Notes under the pieces: generated by a model
Database searches by the model: none
What the model saw: the letters and a program-made list of their open reading frames with translations, nothing else
What the model was told of the DNA's origin: nothing
In this document: in pieces, positions 25,943 through 34,884 of the stretch
Layout of the letters: the number at the start of each line of letters is the position of its first letter
Numbering within the stretch: position 1 is the first letter of the stretch
NCBI RefSeq assembly: GCF_018424685.1
Contig: NZ_QTKX01000003.1
Coordinates: 310,001 to 374,000 of the forward strand
DNA from: Mesobacillus boroniphilus
Lineage (GTDB): Bacteria > Bacillota > Bacilli > Bacillales > Cytobacillaceae
Direction: 5' to 3'
Length of the DNA stretch: 64,000 bases
Position numbers and translations under genes: made by a program

Positions 25943-27472
25943 TTGGAAACGACAAATAAAAAAGGTTTTATTTTGCGTTCACTCGATGTGATTGAGCGTG
26001 TGGGAAATAAGTTGCCTCATCCGGTCACTCTGTTTGCTATTTTCTCCGTGATGGTCGTCGTTCTGTCTGCGGTTTTTTCGGCGATGGGTGTAAAAGTGGC
26101 AGACCCTATGAATGAAGGGGAATTTTTAACGGTAAAGAACTTGTTAAGCAAGGAAGGGATCGCCTATCTATTTGAAAGTGCAGTTACGAACTTCACTGGC
26201 TTTGCACCGCTTGGAACGGTTCTTGTCACGATGCTGGGGATCGGTATCGCGGAACGTACTGGCTTAATCAGTGCGGCTTTGCGCGGACTTGTTACTTCTG
26301 TTCCTAAGCAATTATTGACGGCTGCATTAGTATTCGGCGGCGTCATGTCCAGCATGGCAGCTGACGCTGGTTATGTTGTCTTGACTCCACTTGGAGCGGT
26401 TCTGTTCGCAGGTCTTGGAAGACATCCGCTTGCTGGTCTGGCTGCTGCTTTCGCAGGTGTATCTGGCGGCTTCAGTGCGAACCTGCTTCTGACTTCATTG
26501 GACCCGCTTTTGGGCGGATTGACGAAGGATGCTGCGGCGATTTTTGATCCGGCTTATGCTGAAAACATCAACTATGCAATGAACTACTACTTCATGATCG
26601 TATCTGTATTCTTGATCACGATTGTCGGAACATTGGTAACAGATAAAATCGTCGAACCACGTCTTGGTACATTCAAAGGCGATGTAAAAGAAGAGGTTGA
26701 ATATTTATCTGCTGTCGAGAAAAAAGGGCTATGGGGTGCTTTGATTTCTATCATCATCACAGCAATCGGTATCGCATTGCTTGTTATTCCTGAATGGGGA
26801 CCACTTCGTGGCGGGGAAGAGAACATCATCAATGCTCCATTCTTCCACTCGCTAGTTCCAATCATCCTGATCCTATTCTTCGTACCAGGTTTTATCTATG
26901 GAAGAATTACGAAATCGATCAAGAATGATAAGGATGTAGCGGATCAGCTTTCTGACACGATGGCAACGATGGGTTCGTACATCGTGCTGGCGTTTGTTGC
27001 CGCTCAATTCGTTGCCTACTTCAAGGAATCAAACCTTGGATTGGTACTTGCTGTAAACGGTGCAGAACTGCTTGAAAGCACAGGCTTCAAAGGAATCCCA
27101 TTAATCCTGGCGTTCATCGTCATTTCCGGATTCATTAACCTGTTCATCGGCAGTGCGTCTGCTAAATGGGCAATCATGGCACCGGTATTCGTACCGATCA
27201 TGATGCAAATCGGATACACACCTGAGTTCACTCAGCTTGTATACCGTATCGCAGACTCAACAACGAATATCATTTCACCATTAATGCCTTACTTCGCAAT
27301 CGTCATTGCGTTTGCACAAAAGTACGACAAGAAGGTTGGTATTGGTACACTGATTGCAACAATGCTTCCGTACTCCATCGCGTTGACAGTTGCTTGGGTA
27401 TTGATGCTGATCATCTGGATGCTGACAGGTATCGATATCGGCCCTGGCTCTTCTATCTATATGCCAAAATAA
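25943..27472 (+). CDS. AbgT-family transporter
   Basis: 509 residues, strongly hydrophobic, with about 11-12 membrane segments. VERxGNKLPHPVTLF near the N-terminus, GVSGGFSANLLLTSLDPLL (about 172) and the C-terminal SASAKWAIMAPVFVPIMMQIGYTPE are AbgT signatures. The family imports p-aminobenzoyl-glutamate in E. coli, and members in other bacteria export sulfonamides or antimetabolites. Start is TTG, set by AAGGAGGTTCTCTC. It stands alone with its own terminator and no abgAB hydrolase genes next to it, so the substrate is unsure. Confidence 0.9.
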   Translation: METTNKKGFILRSLDVIERVGNKLPHPVTLFAIFSVMVVVLSAVFSAMGVKVADPMNEGEFLTVKNLLSKEGIAYLFESAVTNFTGFAPLGTVLVTMLGIGIAERTGLISAALRGLVTSVPKQLLTAALVFGGVMSSMAADAGYVVLTPLGAVLFAGLGRHPLAGLAAAFAGVSGGFSANLLLTSLDPLLGGLTKDAAAIFDPAYAENINYAMNYYFMIVSVFLITIVGTLVTDKIVEPRLGTFKGDVKEEVEYLSAVEKKGLWGALISIIITAIGIALLVIPEWGPLRGGEENIINAPFFHSLVPIILILFFVPGFIYGRITKSIKNDKDVADQLSDTMATMGSYIVLAFVAAQFVAYFKESNLGLVLAVNGAELLESTGFKGIPLILAFIVISGFINLFIGSASAKWAIMAPVFVPIMMQIGYTPEFTQLVYRIADSTTNIISPLMPYFAIVIAFAQKYDKKVGIGTLIATMLPYSIALTVAWVLMLIIWMLTGIDIGPGSSIYMPK

Positions 27473-27478
27473 TTTTGA

Positions 27479-27514
27479 AAGAATCCAAGCTTCGTAGCTT
27501 GGGTTCTTTTTTTT
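27479..27514 (+). terminator. Rho-independent terminator
   Basis: AAGAATCCAAGC pairs with GCTTGGGTTCTT, then eight T. Confidence 0.9.
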
Positions 27515-27595
27515 ATGAAAAATTGGTATAAATTCACAAAAGTAATCATTTGGGTTGTATAATAATAGAACAAAATTAATAGGGAGGTGACTTCC

Positions 27596-28573
27596 ATGGA
27601 ACTATGGAATATCTATGATCAGTACAGGCATTTGACGGACCGGATTCATGAAAGAGGGCAGGAGATGAAGGCGGGGGATTACCATATTGTTGTGCATGTT
27701 TGGATCGTGAATGAGGATGGCCAGTTCCTCATCCAGAGGAGACAGCCGTGGAAAATCGGATTTCCGAACATGTGGGACTGTGCAGCTGCGGGTTCTGCCA
27801 TCATGGGTGATGACAGTGAACAGGCAGCTATCCGTGAGGTAAAAGAAGAGCTTGGAATCGAACTTGATATCGAAAAAGGCGAACGCATATTTACTGTGAG
27901 ATTTCCTCGAGGCTTTGATGATATCTGGCTAGTCAGGCAAAATATTGCGATTGAGGATTTGCAGCTGCAGGAAGAGGAAGTCGCCGAAGCGAAATGGGCG
28001 AGTAAAGCGGAAATAAAGGATATGGTTAAAAACGGCGAGTTCATTCCGTTCAATTATTTCGATCAGTTATTTGAAAGTGTTAATTCGCACATCAGCCTGA
28101 AAAAAGCATCAATAGAGGATGCTGAGGAACTTTTAGCCTTGCAGAAGGAAGTTTTCATGCCTCTGTATAAAAAATACAATGACCATGAAACAAGTCCTGT
28201 TACACAGACGATGGAAAGATTTTCAGCAAGATTCGAATGTGGAATTTATTATAAAATACTCCTTGATGGCACGCTTGCTGGAAGCGTCCATGTGCATGAA
28301 AAGTCCCCAGGATTAATGAGGCTCCATATCATCAACATTTTGGGAAGATTCCATAATAAAGGCATTGCCCAGGAAGTCATGAAACGGCTGGAGCTGATGC
28401 ACCCGGAAGCAGATGCATGGGAGCTGGATACCATCCTTACCGAAGAACGGAATTGTTACTTGTACGAAAAGATGGGGTATATCCGAACTGGATATGCCAA
28501 GGTCATTAAAGATGATATGACGATTGTTCGATACTTGAAAGAAGCCAATCTGACCAAAATTATGAGTATATAG
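27596..28573 (+). CDS. Nudix hydrolase fused to GNAT acetyltransferase
   Basis: 325 residues in two parts. Residues about 30-160 form a Nudix hydrolase of the isopentenyl-diphosphate-isomerase-like kind, with the Nudix box starting at GSAIMGDDSEQAAIREVKEE and continuing LGI. Residues about 165-320 form a GNAT domain (LHIINILGRFHNKGIAQEVM, then NCYLYEKMGY). Nudix enzymes cleave nucleoside-diphosphate-linked compounds and GNATs use acetyl-CoA, so the fusion may process a nucleotide-linked metabolite. A GTG at 27587 lies within the AGGGAGGTGA ribosome site; ATG at 27596 is correct. Confidence 0.87.
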   Translation: MELWNIYDQYRHLTDRIHERGQEMKAGDYHIVVHVWIVNEDGQFLIQRRQPWKIGFPNMWDCAAAGSAIMGDDSEQAAIREVKEELGIELDIEKGERIFTVRFPRGFDDIWLVRQNIAIEDLQLQEEEVAEAKWASKAEIKDMVKNGEFIPFNYFDQLFESVNSHISLKKASIEDAEELLALQKEVFMPLYKKYNDHETSPVTQTMERFSARFECGIYYKILLDGTLAGSVHVHEKSPGLMRLHIINILGRFHNKGIAQEVMKRLELMHPEADAWELDTILTEERNCYLYEKMGYIRTGYAKVIKDDMTIVRYLKEANLTKIMSI

Positions 28574-28588
28574 AAACGTTTGCTATTG

Positions 28589-28618
28589 GAGAAGCATGCT
28601 GAACATGCTTCTCTTTTT
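28589..28618 (+). terminator. Rho-independent terminator
   Basis: GAGAAGCATG and CATGCTTCTC form a 10-bp perfect stem, followed by TTTTT. Confidence 0.88.
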
Positions 28619-28622
28619 GCGC

Positions 28623-28928
28623 TTAAAAGGAAAAAATACGAATACTGGTTTGCGATTGCAGGAAAATGAGACTGAGGATTGCCATAATAACCATTAAAAT
28701 GACAAGCTCCCAGCTCCAAACCTTACCTGATTTTGTCTTCTCAAGCCAACCAGTTAGTAATGAGAATAATAGAATGAGAGTGCTGATAAAAATCAATAGG
28801 ATAGAGAAAATCAAAAGATAGTAGTTGGCAAAGACTGATACTGCCAACAGAATTAATCCAACTGTTAAAAAAATCCCAGAGAGGATGATTGATAAAATTC
28901 TAATTTCGCTTTTCAGATAACATTCCAC
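28623..28928 (-). CDS. Small membrane protein, 101 residues
   Basis: Three hydrophobic segments (about 10-33, 37-60, 74-92) with a short charged loop (EKTKSGKVW) between the second and third. No family recognised. Start appears to be GTG, with only a poor ribosome site (CAGTAAG) before it, so the exact N-terminus is unsure. It converges on the Nudix-GNAT gene and is divergent from the coiled-coil gene. Confidence 0.55.
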   Translation of the reverse strand: MECYLKSEIRILSIILSGIFLTVGLILLAVSVFANYYLLIFSILLIFISTLILLFSLLTGWLEKTKSGKVWSWELVILMVIMAILSLIFLQSQTSIRIFSF

Positions 28929-29157
28929 CTTACTGTATTTTAGTGTAGTGTTTATATTTCCGTGTTGGATAGAAAAATTCCTTCTTACACTCCTCTGTCA
29001 TCAGGGTTCGAGAGTAGAAACAGAAGCTGCCGCCAGGAATTTAACAAATATTCGAAATTAGTCGTCGAAATCTGTAAAAATAGGACGAGAGAACTAATGG
29101 AAATACAGGGAATACATGGTACTATTCATTTAAAGTATCTAATAGGAGGATTGAATC

Positions 29158-30246
29158 ATGACAAAAGAAGAGAATCGCTCCATAGAAGAACCGGCATCTA
29201 GAGAAGAAAACCTAACTATAGAGGAGAGGCTTTTGGACCTCCGTAAGAAACTGAATAAGGAATCCATACATTCCAGCCTGCGGCCCAAGCTGATTGGCGG
29301 CTTGAATGAAAAGGATGTCCTTAAATACATAGACGTAATTGAACATAAATACCAGAGCATAGAACAGGAAATGAAAAAGAGTCTTTATGAGCTTGTTTCA
29401 GCCCGCGACCGATTGCAGAAGGAGCTTGAAGCTACCAAAGCTGAGGTATTGGAGGAAAAGCAAAACATGCAGGCCAGTCTGGATCAATCTCAAAAAGACC
29501 TGGCTGTTTATGCAGTTAAGTGTGAGGAACTGGAATTCACCATTCAGACCTTAAATGACAATAATAATTCGTTGATCAATCAATTACAGACTGAGAACAG
29601 CCATCTGGCTGCAGAGCGGAAAGAGCTGGAGAGCCAATTGACTGCTTCTCGCCAGGAAATAGCTGAGTTAAAAGAGTTTTCTGCTGAGTTTGAACAAAGG
29701 AATCAAGTTCTTGAATTGAGAGTCAAGGAACTGCGGGAAGAGCTTGAGCGTAAACCAGCCGGAAACAACGAGCAATATCTTGAAAAAATTAAATCCCTTG
29801 AAGGAACAATTGAACAATATAAGGCAGAAATCGAGGAACACCGTAAAACAAGGGCAAGGACTGAGGACGAACTCAAGTTGAAAAAAGCCCAGGTTACAAG
29901 CTGTAAAATCACCGGCTTTAAAGATGAAGTATTCAATATCTATCAGCAGCTTGATGCACTCACTCAGGAACAGGTCCAGATCAATAAGGAACTCCAGGAG
30001 CAGTTAAAGTTTGAACAGGTACGTGCAGAAAAAGCTGAGCAACGTGTGGAAATCCTCCATACATGGGTGGCACAGTTAAAAGAAAGGCTGTACGGCGAAC
30101 AAAATCTGTTCGAAATCCAGTTCAAAAAAATGGCAGAAAGATACAGCTTGTTCCAGTCAGAAATAAATGAGAGCTTTGACGATTTGAAAAAGCAGGAATC
30201 AGTTATTGACAGTTTGGATTATGAGGAAGAATTAGTGGAAATTTAG
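29158..30246 (+). CDS. Coiled-coil protein
   Basis: 362 residues, almost all predicted coiled coil (about 60-330), rich in Glu, Gln and Lys. A short conserved-looking segment, LRPKLIGGLNEKDVLKYIDV (about 41-60), precedes the coil and recalls the membrane-binding or self-association headpieces of DivIVA-like proteins, but this is only a resemblance. No signal peptide or membrane segment. ATAGGAGGATTGAATC gives the start. Probably structural or scaffolding; function unknown. It is monocistronic, facing the antiporter gene across a weak hairpin. Confidence 0.75.
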   Translation: MTKEENRSIEEPASREENLTIEERLLDLRKKLNKESIHSSLRPKLIGGLNEKDVLKYIDVIEHKYQSIEQEMKKSLYELVSARDRLQKELEATKAEVLEEKQNMQASLDQSQKDLAVYAVKCEELEFTIQTLNDNNNSLINQLQTENSHLAAERKELESQLTASRQEIAELKEFSAEFEQRNQVLELRVKELREELERKPAGNNEQYLEKIKSLEGTIEQYKAEIEEHRKTRARTEDELKLKKAQVTSCKITGFKDEVFNIYQQLDALTQEQVQINKELQEQLKFEQVRAEKAEQRVEILHTWVAQLKERLYGEQNLFEIQFKKMAERYSLFQSEINESFDDLKKQESVIDSLDYEEELVEI

Positions 30247-30260
30247 TAATAAAGAATGGA

Positions 30261-30292
30261 AGGAGCCTGCTTATAACAAGACAGGCCTTTTC
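30261..30292. terminator. Weak bidirectional terminator
   Basis: GGAGCCTG and CAGGCCTTTT pair over a 12-base loop between converging genes. Confidence 0.4.
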
Positions 30293-30299
30293 CAATCTT

Positions 30300-31256
30300 T
30301 TAATTCCGGAAAATAATATAAACCAAATATGCAATATAAACTGCTGCAAGGATGTACCCTTCTGCTTTTGAAATCTTGAATTTAGACCTTGAGAAAATCA
30401 GCAGGACAGCTGTCAAAATAATCATTAAGGCAATGTCGGTAAAGATTTTATCATTGACAGCGAGTGGTGAGATGGTTGCTGATATCCCCAGTACGAATAG
30501 GATGTTGAAGATATTGCTGCCCACAATATTGCCGAGTGCGATTTCGCTTTTCTTTTTCAGGGCAGCCGTAATTGATGTGATTAATTCGGGCAATGAGGTA
30601 CCGACAGCCACAATCGTCAAACCTACCAATGTTTCACTCATTCCAAGGGAAAGGGCGATTTCCGTTGCATTATCAACAACCAGGTCACCGCCAAAAATAA
30701 TCGCAGCCAGGCCGGCAAGCGTGAAGAGAATATTCTTTCCCCAAGTTCCTTTTCCGGAAACTGCAGCCGCATCTGGTGCTGGTTCACGGTTATTCAAGGC
30801 AACCTCAACTATGTAATACAAGAAAATCAAAAAGAAGAGAAGCAGGATGATTCCTTCGCTTCTGCCTATTAAATTGGTGTTTGCCATCTGAAGCGTTATA
30901 TCATTGGCAACTACTGCTAACGCTACACTTGCCAACAGGGTGAACGGAATTTCTTTGCGAATTGTCATTGTTTCAACTGCAAGCGGATTGATCATTGCTG
31001 TGATGCCAACAACAAGAGTGATATTAAAAATATTGCTCCCTATGACATTCCCGAGAGAAACCTCGCTGCTGCCTTCCATTGCTGCAAGGATACTGACAGT
31101 TGCCTCTGGTGAACTAGTTCCAAACGCGACGATCGTCAAACCTACCAATAATGGCGGTACCCTAAGAAGTGTCGCAATCTTTGACGCCCCCTCGACAAAA
31201 TAATCAGCTCCTTTTATGAGTAAAGCAAAACCTATAGTTAAAAGGATATATGTCAA
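30300..31256 (-). CDS. Calcium/sodium antiporter, CaCA family (YrbG-like)
   Basis: 318 residues with ten membrane segments in two homologous halves. Each carries an alpha repeat: FGTSSPEATVSILAA with GNVIGSNIFN (about 47-80), and VGTSLPELITSITAA with GNIVGSNIFN (about 218-250). The acidic residues in the repeats bind the cation. It exchanges Ca or similar ions for Na or protons. Start is TTG, eight bases after GAGGAGG. Monocistronic. Confidence 0.93.
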   Translation of the reverse strand: MTYILLTIGFALLIKGADYFVEGASKIATLLRVPPLLVGLTIVAFGTSSPEATVSILAAMEGSSEVSLGNVIGSNIFNITLVVGITAMINPLAVETMTIRKEIPFTLLASVALAVVANDITLQMANTNLIGRSEGIILLLFFLIFLYYIVEVALNNREPAPDAAAVSGKGTWGKNILFTLAGLAAIIFGGDLVVDNATEIALSLGMSETLVGLTIVAVGTSLPELITSITAALKKKSEIALGNIVGSNIFNILFVLGISATISPLAVNDKIFTDIALMIILTAVLLIFSRSKFKISKAEGYILAAVYIAYLVYIIFRN

Positions 31257-31339
31257 TTTACCATCCTCCTCGAAAGATTACTGTTTAAAACATAGCAAAA
31301 AAATGTTTCAAATGAAAATTTACATAGGTAAAATATCAA

Positions 31340-31376
31340 AAAAGACGGCCCTCCATATAGGAGTGAGCCGTCTTTT
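31340..31376 (-). terminator. Terminator of the peptide transporter gene
   Basis: AAAAGACGGC and GCCGTCTTTT flank a loop that itself pairs (CCTCC with GGAG). A/T runs on both sides. Confidence 0.85.
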
Positions 31377-31387
31377 GCATTACCGAA

Positions 31388-32881
31388 TTATTTAATACCC
31401 TTCATGAAACCTTGAATCTTCGGAGACATGACCAACAGGATGATCCCTAGTACGATGGATGCTCCACCGATTGTTCCAAAGTAAGCCATTTCTGTTTCAG
31501 GTGAGTAAAATTTAACGATCTGTGCGTTGATTGCTTGTGCAGCAGCACTTGCAAGGAACCAAAGGCTCATTGTTTGTGCGGAGAAAGCAGCCGGTGCCAA
31601 TTTCGTTGTCGCTGACAAACCAACTGGGGAAATCAGCAATTCACCGAATACAACAATCAGATAGCTTAGTACCAGCCATAATGGGCTAACTAGTGCATCT
31701 GTGCCTGTGAAGTAAGCAGGGATCAGGATAACCAGGAATGAAAGACCTGCGAACATCAATGAGAATGAGAATTTCTTAGGAATTGATGGTTGACGGTCAC
31801 CTAGTTTCACCCAGAATCCTGCAAAAATTGGTGCAAATATAATAATGAATAGTGGGTTCAAAGATTGGAACCATGCTGGTGAAATGGTCATTCCAGCAAA
31901 TTCAAGCTGTGTACGCTTGTCCGCATAGTTAGCAAGGATGGTTGAACCTTGCTCCTGGATTGCCCAGAACATAACCGCTGCCAGGAATAACGGGATGTAT
32001 GCAAGAACGCGTGAACGTTCCACTTCCGTTGTTTTAGGGCTGCGGTACATGATGATGAAGTATGCAGTCGGAATTAAGATACCAAGGATTGTTACTAAGT
32101 TGATAAAGCTTTCGAATGTTAAAAGTCCAGCAGGAATTAAAATAGCACTTAAAATACCGATTGCGACAACCGCTACTGCGACCCAAGTGAACGTTTTCTT
32201 CTTTTCAGATGGTGAAAGCGGGTTTGGTACAGCTGTACCAGCAAGTCCAAGATTCTTTTTCTTTGTAAAAACGAATACAACTAGTCCCAAGAACATACCG
32301 ATCGCAGCAATTGCGAATCCGTAATGGAAGTTATAAGCCTCAGATACTGATCCAACGATTAGTGGCGCAAGGAATGCACCTGCGTTGATCCCCATGTAGA
32401 AAATTGTGAAACCAGCGTCACGACGAGTGTCTCTTTCACTGTACATTTCGCCAACAACTGTAGAAACATTGGGTTTTAATAGACCAGTACCGATGACGAT
32501 GAGGATCATAGAAACGAAGAACATTGATACGCTGCCAGGAATCGCAAGAGCAATGTGACCTAACATGATCAAGATTCCGCCGTAGAACACGGCTTTAGAT
32601 GTACCGAAAATTCGGTCAGCCAGCCAGCCGCCAATGATACCAGACATGTAAACAAGTGAGCCGTAAATGGACATGATAGAAAGTGCTAGTGTTTCATCAA
32701 GTCCCAGACCGCCTTTTGAAACTTCGTAATACATGTAGAATACTAGGATCGCTCTCATTCCATAATAAGAAAAGCGCTCCCAAAACTCAGTGAAGAAAAG
32801 TGTGAATAGTCCTTTTGGATGTCCGAAGAATCCTGTTTGAGGTACACTATCCACAATTTTCTGCCTATTAAGATTTGACAT
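31388..32881 (-). CDS. dtpT: POT-family di/tripeptide transporter
   Basis: 497 residues with 14 expected membrane segments. The POT hallmarks are present: FFTEFWERFSYYGMRAIL (ExxER-type, about 28-45) binds protons, and FTIFYMGINAGAFLAP (about 158) is the PTR2 signature. It imports di- and tripeptides with protons. GGGAGGGGTAATC precedes the ATG, and a near-consensus promoter lies 27-55 bases upstream. DtpT is the usual name in Gram-positives. Confidence 0.92.
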   Translation of the reverse strand: MSNLNRQKIVDSVPQTGFFGHPKGLFTLFFTEFWERFSYYGMRAILVFYMYYEVSKGGLGLDETLALSIMSIYGSLVYMSGIIGGWLADRIFGTSKAVFYGGILIMLGHIALAIPGSVSMFFVSMILIVIGTGLLKPNVSTVVGEMYSERDTRRDAGFTIFYMGINAGAFLAPLIVGSVSEAYNFHYGFAIAAIGMFLGLVVFVFTKKKNLGLAGTAVPNPLSPSEKKKTFTWVAVAVVAIGILSAILIPAGLLTFESFINLVTILGILIPTAYFIIMYRSPKTTEVERSRVLAYIPLFLAAVMFWAIQEQGSTILANYADKRTQLEFAGMTISPAWFQSLNPLFIIIFAPIFAGFWVKLGDRQPSIPKKFSFSLMFAGLSFLVILIPAYFTGTDALVSPLWLVLSYLIVVFGELLISPVGLSATTKLAPAAFSAQTMSLWFLASAAAQAINAQIVKFYSPETEMAYFGTIGGASIVLGIILLVMSPKIQGFMKGIK

Positions 32882-32907
32882 GATTACCCCTCCCTGTTTT
32901 CTATTTT

Positions 32908-32936
32908 AGAATACTTTTCGAGGTGGGAATTGTCAA
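32908..32936 (-). promoter_or_regulatory. SigA promoter of the peptide transporter
   Basis: On the minus strand: TTGACA, exactly 17 bases, TATTCT. It lies just upstream of the POT transporter ribosome site. Confidence 0.8.
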
Positions 32937-33209
32937 AAAAAATATTGGGAATAAATCTTGTAAAATGTTGATATATAAGGTTTTTTGCTCGTTTTTCATT
33001 AAAAAGAAAGTTTATTAAAAATTATTGAATTAATAAGAATAACATTAATAATCAGGTAATTTAGTAAAAATATTCCATGCTATCACAAAGGCGTTCTTTA
33101 CCTCCGTTACTTAATTTGCAAAACAACCAATTGAGACGAATATTTATTCGCCTGGCAGGAAACCTAAAGAATAATTTGTATTTAATCTGGTACATAGGAG
33201 GAAGAAATA
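32937..33209. other. AT-rich gap, no gene seen
   Basis: Beyond the POT promoter the sequence is very AT-rich. A short dyad, CGAATATTTATTCG, occurs at about 33137. I see no convincing ORF or RNA family. Confidence 0.5.
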
Positions 33210-33668
33210 ATGAAAAATAAATATGGTAGATTCGGACTGATGGTGCTGACATCGACGATTTTAATGTTTATTCTGATGTATTTTAATGCATATAGTATTG
33301 ATCATATATTTTTCAGTGAAACAAGATTTTACATGGCGCTGATTATGGGTGGCATTATGGCGATTGTCATGCTGGCCTTCATGGGGAAGATGTATACGAA
33401 TAAGAAAGTGAACAGGGGCATCTACGCTGGCAGCTTCTTTTTGATTGCAGCTTCACTGTTCCTCGTCCGCAGTCAGGCAACCGTCGGTGATGAGTCCTGG
33501 ATGAAAGCCATGATTCCACACCACTCCATTGCGATTCTTACAAGTGAACGCGCTAATATTGAAGATCCTCGAGTTCGAAAGCTGGCCGATGAAATCATTA
33601 AAGCACAACGTGAAGAGATCGCTGAAATGAAGATGCTGATAAAGGATCTTGAAGAGAAGGAAGATTAA
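33210..33668 (+). CDS. DUF305 membrane protein
   Basis: 152 residues. Three membrane segments (about 8-27, 42-60, 70-87) lead to an extracytoplasmic DUF305 helical domain with SWMKAMIPHHSIAI (about 95) and a second helix, KLADEIIKAQREEIAEMKML. The paired His and Met residues suggest metal binding, as in ferritin-like DUF305 proteins often linked with copper handling. CATAGGAGGAAGAAAT precedes the start. Single gene with its own terminator; no metal-resistance neighbours. Confidence 0.82.
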   Translation: MKNKYGRFGLMVLTSTILMFILMYFNAYSIDHIFFSETRFYMALIMGGIMAIVMLAFMGKMYTNKKVNRGIYAGSFFLIAASLFLVRSQATVGDESWMKAMIPHHSIAILTSERANIEDPRVRKLADEIIKAQREEIAEMKMLIKDLEEKED

Positions 33669-33684
33669 ATTTATAACTTGCAGA

Positions 33685-33720
33685 GAGCTTAGCCCACCCT
33701 TGGACTAGCTCTTTTTTTAT
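33685..33720 (+). terminator. Rho-independent terminator
   Basis: AGAGCTTAGCC and GGACTAGCTCT (one base offset) followed by seven T. Confidence 0.75.
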
Positions 33721-33787
33721 GCCTGAAAAGGAAATATACTTAATGGCGGCGAATTATCGTGGGAACTGATTAATAGGAGTGTATGGA

Positions 33788-34630
33788 ATGAAGACGAAAT
33801 TGATTTTAGTTGAGGGTCTCCCTGGATCGGGGAAGTCGACAACTGCGAAATTGATACATGAAATCCTCACAGGAAATAATGTGGAGGCAAAACTGTATCT
33901 GGAAGGGAACCTCGACCATCCAGCGGATTATGAAGGGGTAGCCTATTTTACAGAAAAAGAATTTAAAGAACTTCTTGAAGAAAGCGGCAGTCTCGGCAAG
34001 GTTTTTCAGGATTGGGTAAGTGTAAAGAGAGGTCGCCATCTGCTGCCATATATGAAAATCAAAAATGAATTAGGTAATGGTTTTCCAGACGAGTTGTTTA
34101 CTGCAATTTCTAAAAAAGATGTTTATGAACTTCCGCTGGAGCAGAATATTGCAGTCATAACAGAAAGATGGGAAGAGTTCGCACAACAAGCTGAAGCTGA
34201 AGAAAAGGTCTATGTTTTCGAATGTTGTTTTATACAAAATCCCTTGACCGTCGGCATGATTAAATATGGAGCTTCAGATGAAGTGACCATTGATTATGTG
34301 AAAAAGCTGGCTAAAGCCGTAAAAACTCTAAATCCTGTGCTTGTTTATGTGAATCAGGATGACATTGATAAATCGTTTCGGAAGGCAGTGGCCGAAAGGC
34401 CGGATGACTGGTTTAATGGGTTCGTCCATTATTACACATCTCAGGGATATGGGCTCAAGCACGGTCTGGTTGGGCTGGATGGGACAATAGACGTTCTTAA
34501 GGCAAGGCAGGAACTCGAGCAGAGTATTCTTGCCCACCTGCCTATTACTCCAATTATCCTGAATAATTCCCAATTTGAGTTTGACAAACATAGGGGAAAT
34601 TTGAAAGTGAAAATACTAGCAGAATTATAA
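33788..34630 (+). CDS. P-loop NTPase, kinase-like
   Basis: 280 residues. Walker A GLPGSGKST is at about 9-17. The rest shows a kinase-like layout, with YVFECCFIQNP (about 140) as a likely Walker B strand and a basic segment, FRKAVAERPDDW (about 196), that could act as lid. Substrate unknown; an antibiotic, nucleoside or sugar kinase could fit. The GTG at 33779 lies in the AGGAG ribosome site; the ATG eight bases after it is chosen. Monocistronic. Confidence 0.75.
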   Translation: MKTKLILVEGLPGSGKSTTAKLIHEILTGNNVEAKLYLEGNLDHPADYEGVAYFTEKEFKELLEESGSLGKVFQDWVSVKRGRHLLPYMKIKNELGNGFPDELFTAISKKDVYELPLEQNIAVITERWEEFAQQAEAEEKVYVFECCFIQNPLTVGMIKYGASDEVTIDYVKKLAKAVKTLNPVLVYVNQDDIDKSFRKAVAERPDDWFNGFVHYYTSQGYGLKHGLVGLDGTIDVLKARQELEQSILAHLPITPIILNNSQFEFDKHRGNLKVKILAEL

Positions 34631-34649
34631 AGAGCCTTGATAATATTTC

Positions 34650-34686
34650 GAAGAGCCTATTCCTTCCGGAGTAGGCTCTTCTTATT
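34650..34686 (+). terminator. Rho-independent terminator
   Basis: GAAGAGCCTA and TAGGCTCTTC form a 10-bp stem whose loop can also pair; followed by TTATT. Confidence 0.75.
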
Positions 34687-34710
34687 GCGACTAAAGGGAG
34701 CAAGTATTTC

Positions 34711-34812
34711 TATTGGTGCCCGGAAATTGCTGAAATGGGAAAAAGAGGTCACCAATAAGCCGGATTGGCGCCCTAAAGTTGCCGAAATAGAGAAAAGAGG
34801 TCACCAATAAAA
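34711..34812. repeat. Two-unit 52-bp tandem repeat
   Basis: Two imperfect units start at 34713 (TTGGTGCCC) and 34765 (TTGGCGCCC), exactly 52 bases apart, both containing AAAGAGGTCACCAATAA. Each can fold, since TATTGGTG pairs with CACCAATA. The period equals that of the arrays near 0.2 and 43.25 kb. Confidence 0.85.
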
Positions 34813-34884
34813 GCAAGCATATCCAAAGAGGAATTTTTATATTTTTATAGAAAGTAGATATAAAAGTAGACGGTGGTGAGGGCG

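Noticed and set aside
28962-29201. 79-codon ORF before the coiled-coil gene
   Set aside because: No ribosome site, overlaps the start of the real gene and has no coding character.
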